From Euphorbia lathyris (taxonomy: Eukaryota > Streptophyta > Magnoliopsida > Malpighiales > Euphorbiaceae): DNA of 64,000 nt. A program made the translations under genes and the position numbers. Shown here piece by piece: positions 44,280-56,000 of the stretch (positions are counted from its first letter, which is position 1; every line of letters begins with the position of its first letter). A model generated the notes under the pieces. That model was not told the origin of the DNA. It did no database searches and saw only the letters and a list, made by a program, of their open reading frames with translations. The stretch is taken from positions 10,692,001-10,756,000 of the forward strand of contig NC_088917.1 in NCBI RefSeq assembly GCF_963576675.1. Direction: 5' to 3'.

Positions 44280-44778
44280 CTTAATTCAACTTTTGGAGAC
44301 TGTTACGAGTAACAAAAAAATGTACTTTTTATTTATTTTGGGATAAGGTAAAAAAATTCTTCCAACGTTGATAGTCAAGAATAATTTTACCCTTAACGTT
44401 TAAAATTGTGCAATTTTACTATTAACTTTGGCAATGTGGGTCAATTTCAGAGATGATTAAATACAGATATTTTGGTTTTGTTCTACATCATTATTTGCAT
44501 TTTGCATCATTTACATATTAATTGGTTCTATATTTTATTTTATATTTTTGTAATTTTATAATTGAATTAAAAATTAATATCTTTAAATTCAATAAATATT
44601 TTGATTTTTTTTATCCAACTTGTACCGAACATGGTATAATTTTTGTTTTTATGTGTGTATATATGTTTGCGATTGTAACTGATAAGTGATAAAACGTCAT
44701 ATACATATAGTGGAGATGACAAGATTAATGACTGAGAAAACACATGTTGATGAATTATTTCTCAAATTGACAACTTAT

Positions 44779-46579
44779 TGATAGGGGTATTTTACCCCTA
44801 TCTTTTAGCATGATTTACGGGTTGATTTTGGATAAAATAAATAAGTTTAGTTACAAAAATAAAGTGTTTTGATAAAATAAAGAAATAAAAATAAATCTCA
44901 TACTTTCAGTTTATTTTCCTCATTTTTTATTAGTTTTGGAAATAAAAACGTCAAGCTAACTCGGCTCTCAAGTTTTGTATTTCAGGTACGAGAAAGGAGC
45001 AAAAATCCACTCCATACGCGGGGCATATAATCCCCTACGCGGGGCGTGAAACATGGTGTCGGTAATGATTGCCTTATCCGCAGAAGCCATGTGGAACTGA
45101 CTCAGCATACGCGGGGCGTATGCCACTCTACGCGGGGCGTATGACACATGTCGGCAATAATTGGCCTAATCCTGAAAGTCAGACTGCATTGTCTCCCAGA
45201 GTCAACTCTCCTTACGCGGGGCGTACCACCATATATGCGGGGCGTAAAAGGCAGTTCTTCAACATAAAAAAGATCAGAGACTCTTTTACGCGGGGCGTAC
45301 TTCAGCTACGCACGGCGTAAAAGTACCAATTCAAGCAATAAAACTCCAGAGACTCAAACACGCGGGGCGTACAATCCCTTACGCAGGGCGTGCTTGAGAC
45401 AACAAGACAACGAATTGGTCCACATGCAGGAGATTTCTGACGGAATGGGCATTTACGCAGGGCGTAGACCAATTTACGCGGGGCGTATCATGGGATTTCT
45501 GCACCAAATAATGTTGCTCCATACTTGTGCTTTGTGAAATTACAAACTTGCCCTTGCTTGATATCTATAAATAAGAAGCTCTTGAACTTCATTTGACACC
45601 AATTACATACTAGAGAGCTACACTATACTCTTTTCTTTCCTTGTAATTTAGATTCAGATTTTGTAAGTTAAACTCTCCCCCTCGAGAGCTTGTTCGTTGT
45701 TCCGGCGTTCCATTGACGTTCCGTTCCACCATTCGTCACCAAGCTCGAGAGTTCCACCTCCACGACCTAGGAGACGGCTTTGAGTCCGATTAGCTAGTTC
45801 CAAGGGCGGATTCTCCCTTTTTACTTGCTAATTAGCTTGAACTCTTCCTATGTACTAGGCTTAGTTGTATTTCATCTAATCACTTTCCATATTTATAATT
45901 TATGATTTATAATCTCTATTTCCCTTTATGTGTTAATGTTTATTGCTTGTTTTGATATTGATAATTGATTATTGTGTAGGAGAACGCGATTACCGCCGCC
46001 ATTCGGGCTATCTTTAGGGAGTTATATAGGTGTTGCCTTACCGGAAGTGACAAACCGGAAACCGTAGGAATTGACAAGCCACGGAACTTACGGGCCCTAG
46101 TTTCTAATTCCCCCACATTAGACACGCCTTGACTAGGAATCACGTAGTCTAAGTGCTTCACGGGTCGGTTCTACTACACTTGGTCGTCTTTGCAAGAGTA
46201 AACTATTATCCGTATACATTTAGAGTCATTGTTTATCATAGCTATAACTTATCATATTCATCCCACTTCATAGAGTTTTAGCTACATGAATCTGTGTCGC
46301 CAATAGTGAGGAATAGTGTGTAGTTGTGTCTTATTTAACCCCAAATTAATTACCGCTTAAATAACATACGAAACCGAGTCGTCTAATACTTGTAATTATA
46401 AATCCCGTGGATTCGATACCCGGTCTTAACCGGATTATTACTTGATACGACGGGGTACACTTGCCCCTAAGTAGTGACGTCTAGTGAATTTAGAGCAATT
46501 AGAAAGACCACATCCATAGTCCCATAGCACACTCATATCACACTACATCCGTAAACACAGCTAGATGAACCACACATCA
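44779..46579 (+). repeat. 5' LTR of A2
   Basis: 1,801 bp. It contains the TACGCGGGGCGTA array (45015-45489) and TATAAATA at 45566-45573. Its last 360 bp (46220-46579) recur at 48113-48472. Confidence 0.85.
45015..45489. repeat. Array of about twelve TACGCGGGGCGTA units upstream of A2 TATA box
   Basis: About twelve copies of TACGC-GGG-GCGTA (variants TATGC, TACGCA, CACGC) are arranged mostly in pairs 18-25 bp apart, with pairs separated by 50-75 bp of other sequence. Each unit has 5-bp inverted arms around GGG. The last unit ends about 77 bp before the TATA box. Confidence 0.85.
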
Positions 46580-46585
46580 AGTTTT

Positions 46586-46603
46586 TGGCGCCGTTGCCGG
46601 GGA
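46586..46603 (+). other. Primer-binding site, tRNA-Asp type (A2)
   Basis: TGGCGCCGTTGCCGGGGA, identical to the A1 site, six bases after the LTR. Confidence 0.85.
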
Positions 46604-46738
46604 TTTATAATTTCCTACAATATTAGACAAAAACGTTTCATTGTTAATTTAAGCATTCTTTTTGTATAAATTGTTTATATATACGTTTGTTAACATTATT
46701 CTTTCTTGTTGATAATTCTTTTATACTTGTTTTACTTT

Positions 46739-48116
46739 ATGCACACCCGGTCTAAAAGTGATTCTCTCGTACCTATTGATCTCGAAATTGAACGTACTCT
46801 TTGTAGGTTACGTAGAGAAAGAATGGCAAACCCCAACGCCGAGGTCAACCAACCCGACGGAAACCAAAGGCCACACGTGAACAACGTCCGCGGGGGCAAT
46901 GATATGCATTCGATGATGGAGATCCTTGCGCCGCATCGTCCCCAAAATCGTAACGGCATTGTCGCTCCCACGATCCCGGCCAACACATTCGAGATCAAGA
47001 CCGGAATGATCCAATTGATACAACAATGTGGTCAATTCGGAGGGGAACTCCATGAGAACCCCAACGAACATTTGGATAAATTTCTTATATGTGCCGATAC
47101 CTCTCGGCAAAATGGTGTTCCCGTTGAGGCTGTAAGACTGAAATTGTTTCCTTTTTTCATTGACAGGACATGCGTTGGAATGGCTACACTCGTTGGAGGC
47201 GGGATCCATCACGTCATGGGAAGAGCTCGAAAAGGAGTTCCTTTCCTACTATTTTCCGCCGTCCAAAACAGTCAAGTTACGGACCGATATCACATCCTTC
47301 AGGTAGTTGGAATGCGAGGCCCTTCACGCAGCTTGGGCTAGGTTCCAGAAGTTGCTTCGAAACTGCCCCCACCATGACATCCCAAAGCACGATTTGGTAA
47401 GCACTTTTTACCACGGGTTAACTCCCACTAACCGTGCGACTGTTGATTCCGCTGCAGGTGGGGATCTATTTCGGAAGTCAGCTAGTGAGGCCTACGAGCT
47501 CATTCATGAGCTCGTAAGGAAAAGTGTGCAATGGCAAGAGGATCGGCTTGCCGGCCCGTTGCGACACCAGACATTCACTGTGGAGAAAGAGGCCTCGAAA
47601 AGCTCCATAGCTGAAATGAACAAGAAGCTTGACTCGTTGATCGCCCAATTCAGCCTCAATAAAAGTGTGCAGGTCCTGATGTGCACTCACTGTGGTGGAG
47701 ACCATGATGCGTTTAATTGCCAAATCGGTAGCCCCTTCGCCGGTGATGCCGAAAACGTAAGTTATATAGGAGGTAACCAAAGGTATAATTCTCATCCGAA
47801 CTCCTATTCTCACCATAATAATAATAATAATAACAGCGGATGGAGGCCTCGGTACCAACACCCGAACTTATCATATGGCAACAATAATAACGTGTTGAGG
47901 CCCCCATCCGGCTTTGAGCAAGAATTTCGGGAAAACGGGCTCGGGCAATCACAAGCCGCGCCCGGTAATCGAAACGCTCCACCTTCCAACAATGTACACG
48001 ACCAATCGGTCACGTCCTTGTTGAAGGACATATTAACCCATCTTTCTGATAGCGAAGTGTTTTGTAGGGATCTTAGCCGCCAGGTGATCCACCTAAACCA
48101 TCAACAAGAGTTTTAG
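46739..48116 (+). pseudogene. gag: A2 Gag, Athila-type, with frame change and stop
   Basis: Starts at an ATG giving Met-His-Thr-Arg-Ser-Lys-Ser-Asp. The frame holds to about 47150, where a T-run appears one base long and shifts it. The next frame contains the Retrotrans_gag core (Trp-Leu...Ser-Leu-Glu-Ala-Gly-Ser-Ile-Thr-Ser-Trp...Phe-Pro-Pro-Ser-Lys-Thr). A TAG at 47304 interrupts it, and it is then open to 48116. One zinc knuckle (Cys-Thr-His-Cys-Gly-Gly-Asp-His-Asp-x3-Cys) is near 47690, and an Asn-rich run (AAT repeats) near 47815. Gag would form the particle shell. The 3' end fuses into the truncated LTR. Confidence 0.8.
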
Positions 48117-48472
48117 AGTCATTGTTTATCATAGCTATAACTTATCATATTCATCCCACTTCATAGAGTTTTAGCTACATGAATCTGTGTCGCCAATAGT
48201 GAGGAATAGTGTGTAGTTGTGTCTTATTTAACCCCAAAGTAATTACCGCTTAAATAACATACGAAACCGAGTCGTCTAATACTTGTAATTATAAATCCCG
48301 TGGATTCGATACCCGGTCTTAACCGGATTATTACTTGATACGACGGGGTACACTTGCCCCTAAGTAGTGACGTCTAGTGAATTTAGAGCAATTAGAAAGA
48401 CCACATCCATAGTCCCATAGCACACTCATATCACACTACATCCGTAAACACAGCTAGACGAACCACACATCA
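48113..48472 (+). repeat. Truncated 3' LTR of A2
   Basis: Equals 46220-46579 with about two differences. The junction with gag shares TTTAGAGTCATTG, so a deletion with microhomology joined gag to the middle of the LTR, removing pol (if ever present), the polypurine tract and the palindrome array of this LTR. Confidence 0.85.
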
Positions 48473-48546
48473 CTTATCAACGTTGGGAGGGTAAAATTGT
48501 TCTCGATTGCTAATGTTGAGGTAAAATTACACCATTTTAAATGTTA

Positions 48547-49065
48547 AACCATCTCCAACTCATTTCATCATTTTTTTTCTATATTAAACCGTATTATCTT
48601 CATTTTCTCTCTCTGCTTTAATGTTGCTACAATGTTGCTCCAACTCATTTCCTGATTTCCTCTCTCAAAACAAAAAATTCATTCCAAATAATAATATTAT
48701 ATAACAAATATATAATATTTTATATATATATATATACGTGGTACACATAAATCTATCAAATGATTATTATATATGTGAAAATAAATTCTTTAAAATGTGT
48801 CCGTCATGTCACTAATTTGGTGACTTTTTCTATATAAATTATTCAAAATGATTTCATTAAATAAAAAAGAAAAGTTTAATAATTTTATCGAAACAAAATA
48901 AATTATCGTAACCTTTATGAAACTAATTTTAAACTTCAGTGACTATAAATAAATAAATTTACCCCTAGATTCTTATTTAAATTGTGTTTTTAAATAAATA
49001 AATAAGGACAAGATAAAACATCATTATTATTGACATATTGATAGATAAAAGCAATTTTATTTTTG
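48547..49065. other. AT-rich spacer
   Basis: No gene seen. CTCCAACTCATTTC occurs twice (48552 and about 48641), perhaps remnants of another small repeat. A (TA)n tract is at 48722-48735. Confidence 0.4.
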
Positions 49066-49500
49066 GGATAAATGCTAAATTTAATTCTAAAGTTTTAGAA
49101 GAAACGTAAATTTAGTCCTAACATATAAAATTATACAAATTTAATCTTAAATTCTCAAAACAAGATCGATTTTATCTCTACATTACCAAAAAATTCAAAA
49201 ATGCTGGTTTGACTGTTGTTTAATTGTCACATCAGACTATAAAAACAAGTTTATTGATAAACTGAGGCAGTTTCATACATTTTTTTTTGTTGGTAACACG
49301 CTAAATCTTTTAGACATAATTAATGTTTGGAAGGTCTGAAGTGACAGTTAAATAATAGTCAAACTAGCATTTTCAATTTTTTTGGCATCGTAGGGTTCAA
49401 ATTGATTTTGCTTGAAACGTTGGTTAAATTTGGACCATTTTATACGTTAAAACTAAATTTGCACTTCACAAAAAAGGTTAGGATCAAATTTGGCAGTGAT
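49066..49500. mobile_element. MITE with about 170-bp inverted ends
   Basis: The left part (GGGATAAATGCTAAATTTAATT, then AAATTTAGTCCTAAC, then GCTGGTTTGACTGTTGTTTAA) is matched in reverse complement by the right part (AAATTTGATCCTAACC, GCTAGTTTGACTATTATTTAA). No coding capacity. Confidence 0.7.
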
Positions 49501-50639
49501 TTGCTGAGTTTGCTCTGTGTGAGTAAAAATTTCTGTTCGCGTAAATTTTTCAGAATTCATTAATAAAGACTACATTGAGTTATAAATGTTGTTATTATAT
49601 TTTATGTGTATGTCGTTTATCACTCATCAATAAAAAAAATCAAAGATATGTATACACGTTTGATATTGTGTGTCGTTTTATCACTCGTCCCAATTCATAT
49701 GCATGTTTTGTAAATATTATATAAAGAAAATAAAAAATGAAACGAATATATTATCGATTTTAAAGTCGTTTTATTCTCAAATCTATTCTGAAACCATAAA
49801 ATATGTAAAATTTTTATTTTCTGAATCAACTGATATTCAATTGATGCAAGTGACATAATATTTGAATTTTTTAATTATATCTGAAATTGACTTGGCTCTT
49901 TTTGATAACATAGTTCAACACTTAAAATTAATGCATTAAGTACTTATTGTTTTTAACTTATTTGATAAATCAACTTAAAAATATCAATTAAGTCAAATAA
50001 TCACTTGTTCCATTGAATATTATCACTTAATATTTTAAATTCGGTACTTATTTTTATTATTTATTAAACAGTTACACCATTAATACTTATTTTTTCAGCA
50101 TTTAATTTTTAATTTTATCAAATACATCAAATGTCATCTTAAATTTTCAATCTTACGCCTTTCATTAAATATTTATGAAATTAAGAGTAAAATTATTCTT
50201 AACTGTCATAGAAGTATTTTTGTGCATTATTTTAATTTTTTTTTGATGAACTTTTAAATTTTTATTTTCAAGCAAAAACAATGGTTTTTTTTTTTTTGTA
50301 ACAATTAAATTTCTTTCTTAAAAATGAATTTTGATAAAACAAACCATACCATATAAAGAATATTTGTACCTTATTTGTAAATGTGATGAGTTGTACTAAA
50401 TATTAGGGTTCTAGGAATTAGGGGAACAATGTATTGATTAGCAAGAATTCTTGTAGACCAAGACCACACAGTCAAGGTTTTTGGTGGGTCCAGCTGTATA
50501 TTTAATTTTGACTTTGACCTTTTACTGTTTATACTTGAATTTAATATTACTCCATAGTACTGTCCTTCCCTTTTTAAATATTTGCCTCTTTTATTGTAAG
50601 GGAATATATATATATATATATATACCTTTTAAATTATAG
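49501..50639. other. AT-rich spacer, no gene seen
   Basis: Only short random frames. It contains a TTGACTTTGACCTTT stretch near 50510 and a (TA)n microsatellite near 50606-50624. Confidence 0.45.
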
Positions 50640-51152
50640 GGGTAAATTACACCATGGCTACTGAACCTTATTCATTTTAACATTATGGCTATTGAACTTC
50701 AATTCTTAATTGTATGGTCACCGAACTTTACACTTTTTAACACCGGTGGTCATTCAATACCTCAAAATGACTATTGACGGTCTCAAAATAAAAAATTCAA
50801 CGATTTAATGATATTCTAAGAAACTTTAATTCTTGAAAATTTTTTTGTTTTGATGTCATTTAGGTGTTGTTTGGTTAGGAGATAGTGAATTTTTTGAGAG
50901 AGAAAGCTCCAAAAAATGTGATTTTGGAAAATAAAAAATGTGGTTTCATAGAAAATATCGTTCTGAACAATTTTAATTCTTGAATATTTTTATTTTGATG
51001 TCGTTAACTGTCACTTTAGGGGGTTAGTTAAAATTGAGTCGCCCCCAGTATTAAAAAGTGTACAGTTTAGTGGTTATGCCGTTAAGAATTGAAGTTTGGT
51101 GACCATATTGTTAAAATAGGTAAATTTCAGTAGCCATAAGTGTAATTTACCC
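50640..51152. mobile_element. MITE with about 105-bp inverted ends
   Basis: The left end GGGTAAATTACACCATGGCT and the reverse complement of the right end GGGTAAATTACACTTATGGC match, and the similarity continues through repeated 'TATGGYYAYYRAACTT' words. The interior has two TTTTAATTCTTGAA copies. No target duplication could be fixed. Confidence 0.68.
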
Positions 51153-51159
51153 GAATAAC

Positions 51160-51602
51160 GGTTGAAGGAAGGTTACAGATGAAAAAAAAATATTGACAAT
51201 TGTTGCGCTTACATATCATTAGCAATTGTTGTGTTTACATATATAGTGATTATCGAGAGTAGCTACCATCATTGTAGGAATTTACTCTAATGAGTCAACC
51301 ATCATTCTAGGAATTTACTCCAATGAGTCATCGACCGTAATCAGACTGCAGTGTCGTTAGGTGGTGCACTCTACCATATAAGATGTCCACATTTCGTTGG
51401 GCCTAAGGCTTCGGGTTTCTAAAGTGTCGGGTGACGCACTCTATAATATACTGCCGTTTGTCTTGATCCAATGATTCCTCTTTTTCAACCATATGACTAC
51501 TAGATTGGACGGTGAGGATTCATCCATGTGGCCAAAGAGTAATGTTCGTATCTTTAGAGAATATTATTTTTATCCTCGTGTAAAAGATGTTTCTGTATCA
51601 TA
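51160..51602 (-). repeat. Reversed LTR fragment of the gypsy family
   Basis: On the minus strand it starts TGATACAGAAACATCTTTTACACG. It shares with 43625-44279 the TTAGGCCCAACGAAA block, GTGCACCACC, the ACTCATT..ATTCCTA block and the CCTTCCTTCAACC block near its end. It therefore belongs to the family of the 5451-44279 element but is shorter and divergent. No second LTR is near. Confidence 0.6.
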
Positions 51603-51932
51603 TATATTAATAAAATAAAATATAAACAAAATATTATTCTATTAGTTAACTTTTTTCATCTAATATTATAATAAATTTAAAATGAACTTTAGATACAAGT
51701 TCAATTTAAAAAAAAAAAAAATCATACAATTAGTCAATCTTGAATAAGCATGTCAAACAATGCAAGTCCCATGCCTGATGTTAAATATAATATTGTACAG
51801 TAATTTGATATAATATTCCATACTATTATATCAAATCATGAGTTGTTATACCCGGTCTTTCAGGTCACTTGGAATGACTCCAATTCACATGTGAATACGT
51901 AATATTGTGTTCCTACTTAGTAATTAAAATAA

Positions 51933-52482
51933 AGGTTATGGTGCAAAAATACCCTTAACGTTTTGGATCATAAGCAATTTTACACCTAACGTTTAAAATA
52001 GTGCAATTTTACCCATAACGTTGGAATGCAAGAACAATTTTACCCCTAACATTGATAAATTGGATCAATTTGAGAAATAATTTATCAAACTGTGTTCTCA
52101 ATTATGAATCTTGTCATCTACACTTCACACGTGCGTCATTTTATCCGTAACAAATCACAAACATATGTTAGGATGTGGAAAAAAAATACTGTCTTTTTGT
52201 ACGAATTAGACAAAAAAAATTCAAAAAATTCACCAAATTTATAAATATTAATCTCAAATTCTATTATAAAAAACATGAAATCATTTTTTTAGCAATTAGT
52301 GCAGAATAAGCAACAAAAATATACGTGTTTTACAATAGTGTCTGAAATTGACCCAATTTATCAACGTTAGAGGTAAAATTACTCTTGCCTTCCAACGTTG
52401 GGGTAAAATTGCATCATTTTAAACATTAGGGGTAAAATTGCTCATGACCCAAAACGTTAGGGGTATTTTTGTACCTTAACCC
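51933..52482. mobile_element. Mutator-type MITE with 9-bp target duplication
   Basis: 550 bp. The ends read AGGTTATGGTGCAAAAATACCC and, on the opposite strand, GGGTTAAGGTACAAAAATACCC. Inverted similarity extends about 150 bp through AATTTTACCCCTAACG words. TTAAAATAA flanks both sides (51924-51932 and 52483-52491), the 9-bp length typical of Mutator-like elements. No transposase. Confidence 0.8.
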
Positions 52483-52644
52483 TTAAAATAATGAAGACTC
52501 TTATAATATGAGCAGATCCATATATTACACATGACAATATATATAGAAACTCCTCCTTTTGACATGAAGAACCTGATGCTTCTAATAATTTCTCCAAATC
52601 ATGTCAGCAGGTAACAGAACCGAAAAAAACCTTTCTCTTATATT

Positions 52645-52925
52645 TATTTTGAAAAAAGGATCAGCTAATATCTACCGATTACTAACAACAGTAAACGACA
52701 ACAACAAACATTAAACAACAACAGAGACAGAAACTGAAACTGCTAATTTAGCTAACAAATGAGCAATTCGATTCTTTGTTCTAACAAACAAAATCGAAAC
52801 ATCAAGCTCCGCAACAAGCTTTTTACAACCAGAAACAACAGTACCTAACAGAGATAAATCCGGGATTCGGGCATTGATACACTGAACTACAAGTAGACAA
52901 TCTGAGCATGTGAATTTTGATATAT
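52645..52925 (-). pseudogene. LINE RNase H tail fragment
   Basis: The minus strand encodes a decayed plant RNase H-like (RVT_3 type) C-terminal half: Ser-Asp-Cys...Val-Val-Gln...then Phe-Val-Arg-x-Lys-Asn-Arg-x-Ala-His-Leu-Leu-Ala. The N-terminal catalytic half is missing. It lies downstream of the NRPD2 stop codon (53099) on the same strand, so it could be in that gene's 3' flank. Confidence 0.5.
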
Positions 52926-53098
52926 GAGCTAAAACTGCACAAAATTAAAGGATATGAAACATGATAATACCCGAAACACTTGTTTGAACTGTGGTCAAGA
53001 AAACCCTGTACAGAGAAGGTAGTTTCAGAGAAAATATGCTGATACTAGATCAAGTTCTAAACTTGAGCAAAACCCGAAGAACCGAATCCATATCAAAC

Positions 53099-56000
53099 TC
53101 AGCATTGCCGAGTTTCATATTTCAAATTTATGCCCATGCTGAAAAGCTCCTGGCATAATAGCTTTGCCCCGTAAGGTACCTGGATCTTCACAATCTCATC
53201 AGCAGACTCGCAAAACCGACAATACGGACCCCTAACCTTGCGGCCACCAGGCAATGCCCTTTGAATCACATTGGCAACATTTTGGCACTTCTGGCAAACA
53301 TGCATCTGTGAAGAGTCGCTGAGAGTAAAAAGGCGCTCATGCAGGTTAGCTGCTGCACCATGAGCTATGAGGCAATCACGTTCCATCTCACCGAACTTGA
53401 TGCCACCGAATCTCTTGCGATCTGCTACTGGCTGTCTGGTGAGCGGGTGGACTGGGCCAGTGTTGCGGAATTTCACTTTGTCTTCGGCCATGTGGATCAA
53501 CCGCTGGTAGAATGTCGGACCCATAAAGATCAGAGACTTCACCATCTCTCCAGTTCGACCATTGTAAACCCTCTCGTTTCCCCATCTTTGGAAACCAGCC
53601 CTGCCATCGTTATTAACAAGAAATAAGATTCCTTTACAGAAAAAGAACAAAATACTCGAAGATAAATGGATTAATAGGCAATGTCACCTGTGAAGTTGGT
53701 CCGTGATCGCTTCAACAGACAATGTGGAGAAAGGAGTGGCGCCTTTCATTAAGCCACCACAGGCAATTCCCTTTCCCAAAGCAGCCTCTAAGAGTTGTCC
53801 TGGAGTTTGACGCGACGGAAATGCATGTGGATTTATAACAACATCTGGAACTATTCCCTGTCTTGTGAAAGGGAAGTTCTCTTGAGACTCCAAATACCCT
53901 AGAACACCCTTTTGTCCATGCATACTAGAGAATTTGTCTCCGAGACACGGAGATCGAACCTGCAGGGAGAAGCAAGGAACAAGGCTGATCAGAAAGTAAC
54001 ACGACTTTATGGAGTAAAACAAGGAAAAGAAGTGCGAACCAGATCAAAACTTCACATCACATGGATGTGCAGATTTATGCATAAAGAACAATTCATATCT
54101 TTTCCAGGAAGTACCTGTCTCAGAGACACTGCAGCATAATTCTTTCCCTCGTCGTTAGATGACAAAACGACCTTCTGGACCATGCCTCTTTCGGTGTGCT
54201 TCAGTTTTATACTGTGATCAGCTCCTGATTCCGCACACCTCCCGATCACAATATCCCCACTTTGAAGATTGGCACCAATAAACGGAAAACCATCATCTTC
54301 CAGGCTGTCAACACGTCCAATTTTACTCTGAATTTTTCCGAAATTTATGGCGTCTTCAACCTTACGCCTCTTATCTTTCAGCTCATTATTATCAACGTCT
54401 GCTTTGTACGTTCTGATATGTTCAGATCGAAACATCCCACGCTCTAACGACGCACGGTTCATAACCAAAGAGTCCTCTTGGTTGTATCCCATATGAACAT
54501 TGACAGCTACAATAGAATTCTGACCATTGTATAACTCTGGCTTCGGCTCCATTTTATTGCGTGAAGGTCCAGGTTTTCCGAGGCACTCAGACGTGAAAGT
54601 TCGAAAAAGTGGCCTTTGGGGATAGTATAACTGGTGAGTCAGTGTATCCACTCTGATGTTAGGATTTGTTGTCGGAAAACCGATAGCCTGCTGACAATGT
54701 TTTTGAGATTGATACAACACTCTTCTTGCATGGTCATGATTGGCAAACGGAATAATTCCGCAACTTAGACCCAATAATAAGGACATATCGAGTTCAGTGT
54801 GTGTGTATGTCAGTTGTTGCTTCCTATTATTAGCTTCGGTGAAGAGTAACCTGATATCCCAAGCAATCCGGCAATCCTCTTCCTCCTCAATTCCGACGAG
54901 CTCAATGATTCCCTTGTCCATAAGATTTTGAAAGGTGTACTTTCCCCCTTTAAATGACTTTATTTTATGCACATTCTCAACAACCAAGAGTGGGCGTAAA
55001 ATCCTTCCAGCATCAGAAAATATCCGAACTTCTTGATGATGGTGATCCCGTTTGATCTCAATCTAAGAAAACAATAGTAACACAAATAAAAACGAAACTT
55101 TGCATGGTCAAACTATTATCAATCAACTCAAACACAGCACGTTCCAAATTCGAAAATTACAAGAAATCTCAATATAAAATATTTTTAAAAGGCAAACCTG
55201 TTGATTGAACTTCTTGCGCCGTCGCATACGTCTTAGTCTAGTAACAAATGAAAAAGAATCGTCACATACGCCAACCCATTCCCCATTCACAAATATTTTA
55301 TGCTTAGTATCCAGTTTAGTACGGGTATCATCAACAAGTTTCTCCATGCCACAAGCAATCAATTGGTCTGTTATAACTTCTGGCGTATCCGTGCTAACGA
55401 GTCCAGTAGCGGCTAAATTCTTTACAAGTCCACAGTTTTCACCATCTGGAGTCGAAAGAAAGCAAACCCTCCCCCAATGAGACGGATGCCTGCGTGAAAT
55501 AAACCATATTACTAAAAAGAAACATCAATTGCAAAAATCTCAAAACATCAACAAACAATATTGCAGTTCAGAAACTTGTTTCTTAAAATAGAATGTGTTT
55601 TAGAAGGAGACGACACGTTATCAAATTTTCTAATCAGTTTTTCATGTATCAGTCACATGTATTAAATCCATAGATTTTTATAGATCATCTCCTTCAAGCT
55701 TTCAAAGTAAAAAAGCGTTTTTGTTTTCCTATTATTTAAATTTACATGTAATTTTTCTAATTTATATATATGAAAAAACTTACAAATAATTTTAAGATTT
55801 ATAAATATACCCCTATATTTTAGCATTTACACTTTTGCCCCACGTTTCTGTTTCCTTGTCAGTTTCCATTTCTGTTTCCTTGCAACTCACTTCCTAAAAC
55901 TCAGTAACTTCAAGTTCTAAATGCTTTCAGGTATTATAAAATAGAAAATATTTGGCATCATAGGTGAAAAACTTAAAATTTTAGAAGGCAAACTTTCAGT

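Larger units (their letters stand above)
44779..48472 (+). mobile_element. Non-autonomous Athila-type element A2 with truncated 3' LTR
   Basis: The 5' LTR 44779-46579 starts TGATAGGGGTATTTTACCCC and ends CCACACATCA. It is followed by a tRNA-Asp primer site and a gag frame, then directly by the last 360 bp of a 3' LTR ending at 48472. CTTAT is at 44774-44778 and 48473-48477. There is no pol. The LTR start and primer site resemble A1, but LTR bodies and palindromes differ. The shared 360 bp differ at about two positions, so the element is young despite its truncation. Confidence 0.85.
44340..48546. mobile_element. MITE split by A2
   Basis: The left part (44340-44778) begins GGTAAAAAAATTCTTCCAACG and carries repeated AATTTTACCCTTAACG-like words. 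The right part (48473-48546) holds the inverted counterpart (CAACGTTGGGAGGGTAAAATTG...GAGGTAAAATTACACC). The same family is present intact at 51933-52482. A2 is inserted between the two parts, duplicating CTTAT. The outer ends and target duplication of this copy could not be fixed. Confidence 0.6.

Noticed and set aside
45015..45489. Regularly spaced TACGCGGGGCGTA units as a CRISPR array
   Set aside because: Plant nuclear LTR context, spacers of unequal length, units of only 13 bp and no cas genes.
46706..47341. C-terminal end of the first A2 frame as real protein
   Set aside because: After about 47155 it leaves the Gag frame; the Gag core continues in the next frame, so the last 60 residues are a frameshift artefact.
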